Assembly (NCBI RefSeq): GCF_046630445.1
Contig: NC_092338.1
Coordinates: 341,439,501-341,503,500, forward strand
Length of the DNA: 64,000 bases
Direction of reading: 5' to 3'
Origin: Rutidosis leptorrhynchoides
Taxonomy: Eukaryota; Streptophyta; Magnoliopsida; Asterales; Asteraceae
Under the pieces are notes generated by a model that was given only the letters and a program-made list of their open reading frames with translations, had not been told where the DNA came from and did no database searches. Below are positions 12,235 through 29,473 of this stretch, piece after piece (within the stretch, counting starts at the first letter, position 1; each line of letters begins with the position of its first letter). The translations under genes and the position numbers were made by a program.

Positions 12235-13218
12235 GCATGATCAAGCTCCACGTGCCTGGTTTCAGCGATTTGCCGCGTATGCTCAGCGCATTGGTTTTCA
12301 GCACAGCCGATGTGATACATCTCTGTTTATTTATTGACAGGGCACCGACACCGCGTACTTGCTACTTTATGTTGATGATATAATCCTGACAACATTCTCA
12401 TCAGCTCTACTTCAGTGGATTATCTCCTCTTACACATGGAGTTTTTGATGACAGACCTCGGGCCTCTTAACTACTACCTCGGCATCTATGTCAATCGCAC
12501 TTATTCCGAGATCTTTCACTCACAAAAGAAGTATGCGTATGAGATACTCGAGCGTGCTGACATGATTGGGTGCAACCCATCAGGACTCCCATTGACACTT
12601 GCACCAAACTTCTTCCCATTGGTCCTCCGGTCAAGGATCCTACTTTGTACCGCAGCCTGCCTGGCGCACTAAAGTATCTTAATTTTACCCAACCTGACAT
12701 CTCCTACGCCGTACATCAGATATGTTTATTCATGCATGATCCTCGTGAGCCTTACGGGTGGATCATCCATTATGTTCAGGGCACACTGGACCTAGGACTA
12801 CAACTATACAACTCATCCACCACCTCTTTAGTTTCATTTTCAGACGCTGATTGGGTTGGGTGCCCTTCTACCCGACGATCCACCTCGGGTTATCGTGTAT
12901 TTTTTGGGTAATAATCTTCTCTCATGGTCCTCTAAGCGACAACACACCCCATCTCGTTTCAGTGTCGAGGCCGAATATCGTGGTGTTGCCAATGCCATGG
13001 CTGAGACGTGTTGGATTCGTAATCTTCTCCGTGAGCTACATTGTCCTTCTTTTTCGGCCACTCTTGTTTACTTTCACAATGTCAGCACCGTATACATGTC
13101 TGGTAACCCTGTACAACATCAACGCACCAAACATATTGAGATAGACATTCACTTTGTTAGAGACCTTGTACTTAAAGGTCATGTTTGCGTACTCCATTTG
13201 GTCAATCGATTAAAATAA
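12235..13218 (+). pseudogene. Ty1/Copia reverse transcriptase and RNase H fragment
   Basis: Three overlapping frames read in order as Copia pol. They are QAPRAWFQRFAAYAQRIGF and YLLLYVDDIILT (RT with its YVDD), then MTDLGPLNYYLGI, then the RNase H segment (LYRSLPGALKYL, SDADWVGCPSTRRSTSGY, SVEAEYRGVANAMAE, TKHIEIDIHFVRD). A TGA near 12335 and at least two frameshifts (near 12420 and 12600-12670) break it. No gag, integrase or matching LTRs are seen, so it is a remnant. Confidence 0.88.
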
Positions 13219-14853
13219 AATGGACATTTGGGAACTGAAATGTACAATCGTACACCCCACGTTGTTGTTTATAAGTTCAACTCAAATTTTACTTTTCTTC
13301 GGTCCGCCATTCTATACATCACTCTCCAATTATATTCCATTATCCCAGGTTCTTTCATATCTCTCTATGATATATTATTTAGTTTTTTTCTAATCGGTTG
13401 GCTTTACTGTCTTAATTATATTGTTTACGATACTTTAGCTCTGTATATAATACACATTTGTTTTTAGATTACTAGCCTCATATAATCGAGATTATGTAGT
13501 ATTTTTAGTTACTTGTACTAGATGTTCTTGCAGTGGTAGCTTATTTTGTATGTTGTTGCGCTAGTCACTTTTGATATGTGAACATTGACCAAATGCTAGT
13601 TTTTGTTGATATCTGCACATTATAATGTACATATAAACCATATACTGCAGATGATTGACCTAGATATGTAAAAATCCAACGATAATATTGTTAAGGATTA
13701 CCCAAAGGTTAGCTCGTGTATCTCGTTAATCTGTGTGATTAGACGTGCTTAGTCACTCGGCCGTCAGGAAAGTCCAATCGCAGTTTTTGTCATCATTACT
13801 TTGCACGTGCAAATAAGTTCTAGTTGAATTTTTTTTTCAAGGACTCGATATATTTTATTTTTTAAAGTTCAACATGCTAAAATAATTAATTTTAACATAT
13901 CGAACTCTGGGGAATTGATCAGCGTAGTTGAGCATATGTATTATCTGCACAACATATGCGCATCGAAGATGCACATAACGAATGCTACGTAGTGCACGAA
14001 GATATGGCGCAACATGCCAGCTTGGGCATACTATAATTAGAGATGTATGGTCCTCATTTAGGGGTTAAATCCCGTTAAGAAAGAACAAATCCATATACGA
14101 AAGGTATGAGACTAATTGTGCTTTATGAGCATTGAGTGAGTGAACACAGGGATCATTACATACGAGATGTGGTGATCTTGCATTCCAAGACTATGATTAT
14201 GGAATGATTTTCATAAGGCTCTTAAAACCTAACGAAAATCTCAACAATCATTGCACTCAAGTTTGTTTTATTCAATACGATTGAAATAGGTTGAATCACA
14301 TCGAATTAACCTCACAATATGATATCATTAAACTCAACATTGCAAGTTAATTTTGATTATCTAAAACGAATTTAGAAATTACGCGATTAAATTGATAACT
14401 GAAATGGGATTACAACATATATACATCATTAGTCTAACTAATTAACTAACTGCTACTAACAACCTAGAAACTAACTTAACGACCTAATTATATTCAGGAC
14501 TCCAATGTTACAGTTTACTACCCTGTACTTCATAATTACCTAAACACACCGTAAACTTCTAAAATAGTATATAATTTCATATACAAGTCAGCAAACAAAG
14601 CGCGTTATGGGTCTTGTAACGAAGAGTCTAATTTTATAATAGAAATATTGTCGTTGGAAAATATTTCCATACTCGATATAGAGAGAAATACGCGGTCATT
14701 TAAATCAAGTAGCATATACGTTAATCACAACCTCAATTTTCTAACGTGCTACGTGTATTTCAAAATCTGTGTCTATCACAAACACAGTTGTAATTTGTAC
14801 GTTATGATTGCAGTCTATATAAAGCGTTGAAAAAATACTGTAACACGGCACAA
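13219..14853. other. intergenic, nothing recognised
   Basis: AT-rich sequence with short unsupported ORFs. I see no repeat structure, gene or RNA that I can defend. Confidence 0.4.
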
Positions 14854-16379
14854 GATAAAATTTCATTCCTCGTCCCTGAACTTTGCATCAAATTTGACTC
14901 CTCGTCCTTTTTTCTTTTTTTTTGTGCAACCCTCGTCCTTAATGTATCAAAAATCTACATCTCTCGTCCTCCAGTCTAGATTCTGTCAATTTCAGCCGTT
15001 TGTTCAGACATGTGCAAAGCATGTGAGGGTACTTTGACTTTTTTGTTTTATTTCTTTTCTTTATTATTTAACTTATCTTTTCACCCTCATCCTCATCATC
15101 ATCATCATCTCATGTTCATCATTCCCAAATTAAAAACCCTAATTTTATACTTTTATAAAACCAACAAATCAAACCCACACCATTTGTGCTTGTTACTTGA
15201 TCACTGCTGTTGTTTTTACTCATATAAACACACCAAAGTTCATCCTATTCAAGTAGCTTATTCCTCACCATAGTTCACCATATTCAAGCTAAAACACCAA
15301 AACCGAATCTGAACACGAAATCAAAGCTAGAAACCGCAACGACAAGTGGTATCATAGTGTAAGAGTTTTTCCTCATCGATCCAAGCTTTGATTTCGTTGT
15401 TTATTTTGCTGAAAATCGATTCTTAGATCCGTTTGACTTTCTTTGACTTTTTGGTGGGTTTTGATTCCGACGTGTTTTAATCAAATCTGAAAAATTAGAA
15501 ACGTTTACAATCATCTAGTGATCATTTCCCTAAAATTTCAGGAATTAATTCGCCCAATTGAACCCAGAATTGTTGATAGAGATTGATGAAGAACATGAAG
15601 AACTTCAAAAATTAAAATCGTGATATGATGAGTTTTAGGTTGTGAATCCTTCGTGAAAGATGCTTAAAAACTTCATCTGAAGCCTCGAAAATCACTGGTA
15701 ACATCGGAAAGTCACCAAATCGTTCCAATTGAATCTTTGATCAAAAAACTTTGAAGTTTGACTTTAAGATTTAAATCACCGTGATGTTTCTCAACTTGAT
15801 TTTATACTTCACGAAGCTTGGGTAAGTTATTAGAAACCTGAATATATGCTCAATTTGAACTAGTAGAAGCTGTACTAATCCAGGAGTCTCAACATCTCTG
15901 TTACTGTATCGTAGCTTTGAAGAACAACTGTGATTTGGAATTTTACTTGAAAGTTTTGTTGATGTTAATCACAAAAGAAGATCAACGAAGCATTGATTTA
16001 GGATTAGAATCACTGAACTGATCTCGAATTATGTAGATGATCATCATTTTAAGATGTTGTAATTTGATGCTAAGATGATGATGATGAAGATATACAAGTA
16101 CTGTAGCGGTTCATGATTTGATTCTGAATTTGTGTTGGTGAACTGTGTATATAAAGAATTGGGGGGTTTATATCATAGAAGAAGACCAAACAATGACAAA
16201 AATACCCCCACATGATATGCACGTGATAAGAGGTAACGGCTGGTTTTGACAGAAAGTAGACGGGCGGACGAGGGATGTAGATTTTTGATACATTAGAGAC
16301 GAGAAATGCAATAAAAAAAGAAAAAAGATGTGGAGTCAAATTTGATGTAAAGTTCAGAAACGAAGAATGAAAATTTGTC
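14854..16379. mobile_element. non-autonomous terminal-inverted-repeat element, Mutator-like style
   Basis: The left end (14854 to about 15055) and the reverse complement of the right end (about 16195-16379) align over about 180 bp. Both read GAYAAAWTTTCATTC, then TCGT-rich text, TTTGACTCC, a T-rich run, AATGTATCAAAAATCTACAT and CTCGTCC. Long TIRs and a centre of about 1.1 kb without transposase fit a non-autonomous MULE. I could not find a clean 8-11 bp target duplication (flanks CACGGCACAA and TTTTAGTAAA). A (CAT)n run lies near 15084-15112. Confidence 0.7.
15346..15361 (+). other. primer-site-like motif inside the TIR element
   Basis: AGTGGTATCATAGTGT resembles the tRNA-Met retroelement primer site TGGTATCAGAGC with one change. 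It may mark a captured retroelement leader, or be chance. Confidence 0.3.
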
Positions 16380-16540
16380 TTTTAGTAAATATCTTTCTAA
16401 AATGGATATGTGTATTATACCAATCACCACCCCCAAAATATGTGTTGCACAACCTATTCAACTAGTCAGATTACTTTCATGTTAGATATTGCCAAATTCC
16501 CATGTAGACTTTTTTCGTGTGATTTTTTTAAGTTGACTCG

Positions 16541-16776
16541 CTCCCTCCATCCCATAAAAAATGTACCGTTTGACTTTTTGTTGGATTTAATATATAGTAA
16601 TGAATTGTCTACTTTGTCATTTATTTAATTTTGTTATAAAGAGTAATTACTAAATTCATTGTTATATTTAATATTTATTGTCCTAAATGATTTTTAGTTG
16701 TTATTTAGAATAAGAGATAATAATTTTGTGACAAATCGAAATAATATGGTGGACAATTTTTATAGAACGGAAGGAG
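16541..16776. mobile_element. Stowaway-like MITE
   Basis: The left end CTCCCTCCATCCCATAAAAA pairs with the right end, whose reverse complement is CTCCTTCCGTTCTATAAAAA. About 20 of the first 25 positions fit. TA follows the right end at 16777-16778; the left TA is not preserved. The size (236 bp), AT-rich centre and CTCCCTCCRTCCC end are typical of Tc1/mariner-related MITEs. Confidence 0.82.
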
Positions 16777-16778
16777 TA

Positions 16779-17434
16779 TTAATTAGTCTTCCCTTAGGAA
16801 CATATCCTGTGGACACTATATATTCATTGACTTTCATTTTTATGTGGTTATTGATCATTGCACTTTACATAGGTAATGGGTTGGTCTAATTTATTGAATT
16901 AAGATACACAGTTAACTGATGTAGACACTTTTGAATATACGAAAATGACTTTAGTGCATAAATTAAACCTGTAAGATGGATATCAAGTATTTGTATTCCC
17001 AAAGATACTTGATATGTATTCCCAAATGTATTTGATCAAATGAATATGCCACAGCATACAAACTACAAATTAAGTTGAGCTGGGTTTATATTGTTATATA
17101 GTGTTCTGCCTTGCTAAAGATAATTTTTAGAGGATATTTTAGTTACATGAGATGAGATGAGATGTTATTAGTTTGAGCTTTTTAAGATATTAAATGTCTG
17201 ATTATGTGGGGTCGGAGTAGGATTTTTTATTTTTATTTTAAATCGATCTGCAAAGAGAAAAACATTTGTCGGTCGACTTGATTCTTCCTTTGAAGTAAAC
17301 TGTTAACTTAGACTATATCAAATAAGTCTTAGCTCCTGTTATAATCACTAGTTTACAATTCAAAATAGCTCACCTTTATTAAGCCATAAATGTGATTCTA
17401 ATGACAAGCAAACTGATATATAAAATAAATCCAA
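16779..17434. promoter_or_regulatory. upstream region of the receptor kinase gene
   Basis: 656 bp between the MITE and the start codon. It is AT-rich. TATA-like strings occur near 17090 and at 17417-17423, the latter too close to the ATG to serve. No core promoter can be placed with confidence. Confidence 0.3.
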
Positions 17435-21507
<4,073 letters not shown>

Positions 21508-21856
21508 TCAGTTCTAAGTGGAAAAAAGAGCAATAGTTCAACGTTTGATGAAACATGTTACATATTTAATTGATTAGTTGATGTTGCATATATAAGTTCA
21601 GTAGTTAATGGTTCAACATTAAAACATTATAATCCTTTGATTATCTTATACTGAATTTATGTTGTATTGGAAAAAAAAAAAAAAAAAAAAAAAAAAAATT
21701 ATGTTTTATTTAGATGGTTAAGATTGGATATTTTTAATACTCTTCGGTAAGAACAAATTTTTTAAAGAGGCGAATACTCACGCACTCTTACAACCTATCA
21801 CGAATGTATGCACATTTATTCGTTAAGACTCCATGGTTAGAAAGGGTATCACAATA
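21508..21856. other. 3' flank of the receptor kinase with an A tract
   Basis: Contains the likely 3' UTR and an A run of about 29 bases (21670-21698). Because the gene has introns, the A run is a mononucleotide repeat and not evidence of a retrocopy. Confidence 0.6.
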
Positions 21857-23517
21857 TGAAATGTCTCGTTCATATCGATTATAAACGTTACATAATAATT
21901 GATTTCATTGCGAGGTATTTGACCTCTAAATGATACATTTTACAAACATTGCATTCGTTTTTAAAAGACAAACTTTCATTACATCGAAAGTTGACAGGTA
22001 TGCATACCATTTCATAATATATCCAAACTATAAATGACTTAATAATAATCTTGTTGAACTCAACGACTCGAATGCAACGTCTTTTGAAATATGCCATGAA
22101 CGACTCCATGTAATATCTTTAAAATGAGCAAATGCACAGCGGAAGATTTCTTTCATACATGAGAATAAACATGCTTAAAAGTGTCAACCAAAAGGTTGGT
22201 GAGTTCATTAGTTTTTCATAATCATTCATTTTCATCATTTTAATAGACCACAAGATTTCATATTTATAAGCAGAATCCTCTCGTCAGCATAAAGATAAAA
22301 TCATTCATATGGTGAACACCTGGTAACCGACATTAACAAAATGCATATAGAGTATCCCCAAAATAGAATCCTCTCGTTTGTATAATAATAACTCGAAGTA
22401 CTAAAGCATTGCAAATTCCAGAATGGGGGTGTTAGTTCTCGTAGATCTACCTTTAGGATTCGCGTCAATTAGGGGTACTGTTCCCTAATTCTTAGGTTAC
22501 CAAGCTAAAGGGGTGATATTCGATTCGATAATCCAACCATAGAATGTAGTTTTGAGGACTTGTGTCTATTTCGTCAAACATTTATAAAAGCATTGCATGT
22601 ATTCTCAGTCCAAAAAATATATATTGCAAAAGCATTTAAAAAGGGAGTAATGAAACTCACAATACTGTATTTCGTAGTAATTACGCATATGATGGCACTG
22701 AACAAGTGCAAGGTTGACCTCGGATTCATAAACCTATATTAAGTATATATATTTATATGTTGGTCAATATCTGTCTAACAATTTAGGTCAAGTCGTAGTG
22801 TATCACAATCCTAATGCTCGATACTGACATGCAAAAGTCAACAAAAGTCAACTTGACCCAAAATGACTTACAAAATCTATACATGTTTATTATATAACTT
22901 AAATATAGTCGTTTTATATATTTAAATATATTTATCAGATTTTATTTTAGTAAATAATACAAGTCATTTATTAATATATAAAAATTTATATTAAAATTTA
23001 TATATGATAAAAATATACTTTTACATATCTCAAGTAATAAAATTTATAAAGTTCACTTAATATCATAAAAATATAGTGGTATGTATTATTAATGTAATTA
23101 TATTACGTGTGGTAAAAATATCTTTGTATCACATATTTATTTGATAAAATAATATTGATAATAATAATAATGAGTAAAAGTTGTATTATTTTGTAATAAT
23201 AATAATAATTATTATTATTATTCTACTAATAATAATAATAACAATATTTATTTACTAATGATGATATTAATTATAATAAAATGATAATTCTAATCATGAT
23301 AATTTTAATAATAACGATTCTTTTTAATATTAACTGTAATAATAATAATATTTTATATAAAAATAATAATTCTATTCAAAATGATAATTTTTAATAATAA
23401 TAATACAAAAATGATAATAATAATGATATTTTATAATAAAAACAATGATATTTCTATTATAAATGATAATTTTAATAAAAATGATAGTTTTAATATTAAT
23501 GATACTTTTAATAATAA

Positions 23518-26500
23518 CTAGAAAAAAATTCGACCGCGCGTTGCTGCGGTTGTATTCAACGCGCAATCGAATTTGGATATATGTTGTTTGGTACATAACA
23601 TATTGAAAGGACCCGTCCTAATCCACCTGGACGAAGTCATCAACATTTGGTCCCATTGCAATGATCGGCTCCAAGTAATGTCCTTATATTGAGCAAATGC
23701 ACAGCGGAAGACTTAATTCGTACCTGAGAATAAACATGCTTTAAAGTGTCAACCAAAAGGTTGGTGAGTTCATAGGTTTATCATAACAATCATTTCAATA
23801 TGTTAATAGACCACAAGATTTCATAATCATAAACATAATACACTCGCAAGTGTATGTAAAGCATTCTAAGTGGTTGAGCACTTGGTAACCATACTTAACA
23901 TTTAATTAACGTCGCATATTCCCTTTATTATGAAATCTCACTACACCGTACCAAGTGTAGTCACCAAAACGAAGTACTGTGCAACCGTTGAATACTGGTC
24001 GTCCAGTCCGGTTGGGGTTGTCAGGCCCGATAGATCTATCAACAGGATTCGCGTTTACAATATCTCATGTAAATAATAGTTACCAAGTTACAGGGAAGTA
24101 TGCCAGTGGTACAACTCAACGTAGAATATATATTTTTAATCACTTGTGTCCATAACGTAAATCATAAAATGCATGTATTCTCATCCCGAAATATTTAGAG
24201 TTTAAAAGTGGGACTATATACTCACTTTTGTCTTGAAGGTATTTAATTCGACTTGGTCTCCGATAGATATCACGAACCTAACCATATATATAATATATCA
24301 ACATATTTTCTTTTTAAGTAATCGTTACATATATATATATACTTTTAATACTTTTAATATTTTCTTAGTCCGTAGTTAGCAGTCCGATGTTAGTGGTCCA
24401 CAATTAGTTGCTTAAATAAAATAAATAAAGACCCCATCGTATTCGTATTGATCAGAATTAATCTCGACCCATGGTACCATGTTGTCAAATGACGTGTTGC
24501 GTACATAAAGTACCGTGTTGTCAAATGACGTGTTGCGTACAATCATGAGGTCTTATGATTAATCTTCTCGTGTTGTTTACGGGTGGTCCTGAAATATATA
24601 AAATCAAATCATAAGTAATTATATATAAAATATCATATTAATTAGAAAAGATATGATTAATTTACTTTTTCTCCAAATATTTTCGTAGCTAAACTGGCTT
24701 TGGATACCCAATCTTGTTTTAGTCGTAGTTTCTTCATTACAACTCCGTTTTTGTTGGTTCAACTTGCCACTTCCTTGGATCGAGTAAAATTTTAAGAATA
24801 TGAACTGAAAATACCTTAGTTTGTATTCAAAATCATAGGTTATAGGTCAAATTTTGGTGAAACTTATGAAAGTGATCATTTTCCATCATAAAAACAACAT
24901 TTAATGATCATTTTTCTAAAAATACTTACACTTTGGGTTAAACCATGAAATTTTTATGTATTAACATACTCATAAGAAATATCATTTTTCCAGAACATAA
25001 ACTTCCAATTCAAAGTTCAAGATGGTTTTTAATTATCCAATCCAAAACAGCCCCCGGTTGCACTCCGACGACGTAGATTCAGTTTTTAAGATGTTCTTTG
25101 TAAAACCAAGTTATATCTTGTTAGGTTAGCATATCATTATGATATATTACAGGTCTTGAAGTATTTTAAAAGTCAAGTTAGAAGGATCTATTTAGTTTGC
25201 GAACAAGTTTGAAATCATTCAAACTATGTTCTTGTTGTTAAAATTTTATACCACAAAATAAGATAGCTATATGAATATGAATTGAATAAGATTATGAACA
25301 AGGTTACTACCTCAAGTTACTTGGACAAAGTTACTGCAAAATATAAGAAATAATCTTGGAATCAAAGAGTGGTGGAGTTAGATCAAAAGGTTGGAAGTAA
25401 ACTTCTTCAAATGGGTGGTTATTTTGATATGTTCTTGAAAGAGTTTTCTTATGGTGTTTAAGGCTTATAATTGAAGCTAAATGATGGGGAAAATGCTTGG
25501 AGATGATCAAGTATGAAGTTAGGAGTATTTTGAGAGATAAATGAGGGTGTAGGTATGAGAAAATGGAGTGAAGAAATGGTGTTCATTTATAAAAACGTTT
25601 TTAGTTTATAAAGAAAGAAAAGGATTCCTAATTTTGTTTTCTTACTAATAATTCATACTACTTGACAAATCCTAGTTACCTCATATCTAGGGCAGTAATA
25701 ATGTTGATTAGGATGTTGATTTGATGTGTATATACCAATAGTAAATATGTATAGAAGCTGGGTATGATACGGGTACATATACCCTAGATATACGTATAGA
25801 AATCTTGAGGAAACGGAACGAGAATTCAAATATAGCTATCTTTAATGAATATACTTATATTGTTTTATGTATTTAAGTCCTTAAAAAGTGATTAAATACA
25901 TTATATATACGATACATGTATAAGCATTATAGATTATAAGTATATATATCAAAGAATGTTACGTATAGTTATCGTTTTGAAAACTTAAGTTAGTAGTTTC
26001 AAAATATACTTATAACTCATTGCCATTAGTACACAATGAGATGTTAAACCATCCTTAGATCATGTTAAATATATATAAATACATATATATACACAAACAT
26101 ATAATTATCGTATGTTATATAGTTCGTGATATTATCGGTCATATTGGACGGTCAAACGTTGTGTAAAACTCTTTTCAAAAACACAAGTCTCAACAATTTG
26201 GATTGCTTATCATGTTGGTATGGTTTAATTTATGTAAATATTAATCTCATAAGTGTAATTTGGTCGGAAAATTCCGGGTCATTACACATATCTAATAGGT
26301 TGAGTTGTTTGTTGTAGGTGTATGTATATGTATGAAATATAGCTCGAAATATTTAGTGTTTTTTTAACGATGTCCGTTTCGCGCGTAGTTAGTCCCGTTG
26401 TATTCAATAGATTTTTTCGAGTTGAACGGTGATTTCAGAAAAATTTAACTCGCACCGAGCGAGAAGATAGGGCCCGTTAAAAATTCGGGTGGAATTAGTT

Positions 26501-26688
26501 TCTCTTATTTTAATAAAATTATATATTTACGTTTTCTACCACTGAAAAAGTGTAAAGTTGAGGGACCGTTGTGTAACATGAAGCGAATTTGATGGGCCGT
26601 TTGTAGTGTGAACGCAAACTCAAAACGACAATCGGAAATAACTGAAACTACGATTTTCGCCATGACAATTAGTATATAGGTATAATGA
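23518..26688 (-). mobile_element. non-autonomous Helitron, split by a solo LTR
   Basis: On the minus strand the 3' end reads CTAG (23518-23521) followed by T. It is preceded by a short hairpin (ACCGC and GCGGT arms within 23532-23549), as in Helitron termini. The 5' end is TC (plus 26687-26688) preceded by A, with TATACCTATATACTAATT after it, also Helitron-like. The element would sit between A and T, the normal Helitron target. Without the solo LTR it is about 490 bp and has no Rep/helicase gene. Confidence 0.68.
23604..26286 (-). mobile_element. solo LTR with 5-bp target duplication CATAT
   Basis: The sequence runs from TGAAAGGACCCGTCC to CGGGTCATTACA, 2683 bp with TG..CA ends. It is flanked by CATAT at 23599-23603 and CATAT at 26287-26291, an exact duplication. 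No internal domain is present, so it is the product of LTR-LTR recombination. Segments such as CACAGCGGAAGA and CCAAAAGGTTGGTGAGTTCAT are shared with TE-A and TE-B LTRs, which places it in the same broad group. Confidence 0.93.
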
Positions 26689-26940
26689 TAAAAATAATGA
26701 AAACGATATTTTTATCTAAATCAATATCTTACAATATTTTAATTTCATCATGATACTTATACTCATTATTTCCTAATCGATTTTTTTAATAGCTTATAGT
26801 CCTCTTTTATATCGCATTCATAATAATGATAATAATAGTAATCATAATAATTAGGTAATACTAATATTAGTTTTAATGATAATGATACTAATAATAATAA
26901 TTATAATAATACTAATGATAATACTAATAATTATTATTAT

Positions 26941-26941
26941 G

Positions 26942-27003
<62 letters not shown>

Positions 27004-27134
27004 CTTAGTGATAATAACGATAGTATTAATAATAACAATAACAATTTTAATAATAATACTTATATTGTTAACGATACTGATAATAATAATAATAATTATT
27101 AGTTAATAATAATAATGACGATAACAATAACGAC

Positions 27135-27171
<37 letters not shown>

Positions 27172-27172
27172 G
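26941..27172. repeat. (AAT)n microsatellites
   Basis: Two AAT tracts (26942-27002 and 27138-27171) with degenerate AAT text between. Poly-Ile frames over them are meaningless. Confidence 0.95.
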
Positions 27173-27639
27173 AATTAATGATAATTCAGTTGACCATATC
27201 TTTTAATCCGTTCATCGGAACCACACGATTTCTAAATGAAAAGTTATTAATTTTTCGCCAGCTTTCCAACGACATGCATATCATATACCTTATCTCAGTA
27301 GCATATGTATCAAATTCGTGATTTATCATAAACTATTTAACGACTAAATTAAGCATACAAGCATGCATAAACATATATACTCGAGCACTAGTCAGGGATA
27401 CACTATTAATATATAAAAGATAAGATATGAATGCTCACGTATCAATATTATGATTCAATATTGCAGGAAAGTACGTAGACGCAACGGAACGGATAAACAC
27501 TAGGTTGACCTCATGAACAATACCCACGAACATTACCCATAACCTCCACAGCTATAACCCATAATTTCCTTATCTCTATCCCGCTTGAAAAACTCATTTT
27601 TGAAATAACCCGAACATAACCTCGTCGTAGTATTTTATG

Positions 27640-27640
<1 letters not shown>

Positions 27641-27721
<81 letters not shown>
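27641..27721. repeat. (AAT)n microsatellite
   Basis: A pure tract of about 27 units just beside the decayed Athila-type promoter fragment. Confidence 0.95.
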
Positions 27722-27725
<4 letters not shown>

Positions 27726-27773
27726 TAACTACGGAGTGTGTAAAATGAATGAGACCAGAGTGAAATAGTTCGA

Positions 27774-27851
27774 CTTATATGGAAGTTTGCCTCACCTACC
27801 CCTCATGCGATCGCATGGGGATGTGAGGGTGATCTCATGCGATCGCATGAG
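27774..27851 (-). promoter_or_regulatory. paired palindromes with TATA box, decayed fragment
   Basis: CATGCGATCGCATG occurs at 27804-27817 and 27836-27849, starts 32 bp apart. The second extends to an 18-bp palindrome (27834-27851). On the minus strand ATATAAG (27774-27780) lies 23 bp downstream. Confidence 0.85.
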
Positions 27852-27907
27852 GCATGTCACCTGCACATATTCCATTTACAATGCTACCGACACTCAATTT
27901 AATTAAA

Positions 27908-27912
<5 letters not shown>

Positions 27913-27958
<46 letters not shown>
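27913..27958. repeat. (TA)n microsatellite
   Basis: An uninterrupted TA run. Confidence 0.95.
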
Positions 27959-27960
<2 letters not shown>

Positions 27961-28460
27961 CTTTATAATTATTTAAATATTATATTATATTTACGTGCAT
28001 AGTTAACTTGTAAATTTAGTTCCAATGACTTGTACGTTGACGCTCAACTTATGTCCCAGTTACAGTTTTTCGAACGTCCTTTCGTACGCTTAGAAAACTT
28101 GTACTTTACGTTTCGCGACGTGTACCTTTAACAATAATTAGACTTATTCGCCAATAATTTATATTACAAGAAATGTAACTTATACATTTGAGTGTTTTGG
28201 TCATTTGCTTCTATAAATCAATGTCTTGTTATTTATCAAAATATATTTAATAATATTATTTTAAATCTTTACAAGAAAAATATATAAAATCAAAATATTT
28301 TATATTTAAGTTAACATTTTCTAACATTATATTTTATTATATTGTACAGTATATATGTCATTGTTTAGAAATTGCATTTCATATACATCTAATTGTAATT
28401 ATTTATTTAACGATATAATGTTCAGTTTTTAAATATATATATACATATATATTTAAAGTT

Positions 28461-28462
<2 letters not shown>

Positions 28463-28548
<86 letters not shown>
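28463..28548. repeat. (TA)n microsatellite
   Basis: A TA run interrupted once by AAA near 28496. Confidence 0.95.
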
Positions 28549-28553
<5 letters not shown>

Positions 28554-29473
28554 ATTCTAAATTCGTTTACATAATAAAAACTATTATATCTCATAACGTT
28601 TACATTTTAGAATTTATAATTAATATGATTCATTTATGTACTTGCGTTTATATTAACTTCTTAAATGTTCTAGTTAACTTATTTAAATATCAATCGAATC
28701 AATAGACAAGTGTTATTATTGTTTACTTAACTAATTTGAAACTATATATATTCAATATTCATAAATACGTTTTAAATACACGTTGCGAGTTATTTATATA
28801 TTTAGTTCTAACATTTAACATTCCGAATTATTGTATATATTCAAATTCATTCTTTAAAAGGTTTCATTTATATCATAAAACGTTTTCAATATTATGAAAA
28901 CTAAATAATTATCTTATCAAAAGACACGAGACAATCATTGCATTGAAAGTTAAGCAGGAATCTCTACTAACTTTTGTCCAGTTATCGTTAATTGACATTA
29001 TTGTTCTTACTTGTAGATCACTTTACCATTTATTCCGAATATTGTTAAAATGGAAAGATTTCTCAAATCAACGTGGACCTCACAACAGAGACTCGTAATC
29101 ATATCACAATATTTATGGAATTGATAAAAGATAAAATATCTTCCAATTCAATCATCAGGCATTAACTTATAACTCTGAAGTTAAATATATCAAATAGATA
29201 TAGAAACTAATAAGTTTATTGTACGATATCATACATTTAATACTTTGTTAACATTTTCAATTAATATATATATATAAATATATATATATAATTATATATG
29301 CACATCAAGTTAAATATAATTGTTCGTGAATCGTTGAGAATAGTAAAAAGTAATTGAATATATGAACATAGTTCCGGAATTTTTAGAGACTCAATATTAC
29401 AGACTTTGATTATCGTGTCGGAAACATGTAAGGATTAAGTTTAAATTTGGTCGAAAATTTTCGGGTCGTCACA

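Larger units (their letters stand above)
27722..28240 (-). repeat. decayed Athila-type LTR promoter fragment within TE-B
   Basis: The stretch with AATTATTTAAATATTATATT, GTGCATAGTTAACTTGTAA, TTCGAACGTCC and GTTTTGGTCATTTGCTTC aligns in order with 35540-35780 in the TE-C LTR. It is clearly diverged. The paired palindromes and a TATA box lie at its left. It is either an old nested LTR fragment or a module shared by both families. Confidence 0.65.
21857..29473 (-). repeat. TE-B 3' LTR (minus strand), interrupted by nested insertions
   Basis: The left end TGAAATGTCTCGTTC is the reverse complement of the TE-A LTR end style (GGGACATTTCA). The right end, read on the minus strand, is TGTGACGACCCGAAA, followed outward by the same ACGGGTAGGTA tract as in TE-A. 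The orientation is therefore minus, and this is the 3' copy. A Helitron with a solo LTR (23518-26688) sits inside, and long (AAT)n and (TA)n tracts inflate it. Without the Helitron it would be about 4.4 kb, so other unrecognised insertions are possible. Confidence 0.72.

Noticed and set aside
21670..21698. A tract as the tail of a retrocopied gene
   Set aside because: The gene in front of it has six introns.
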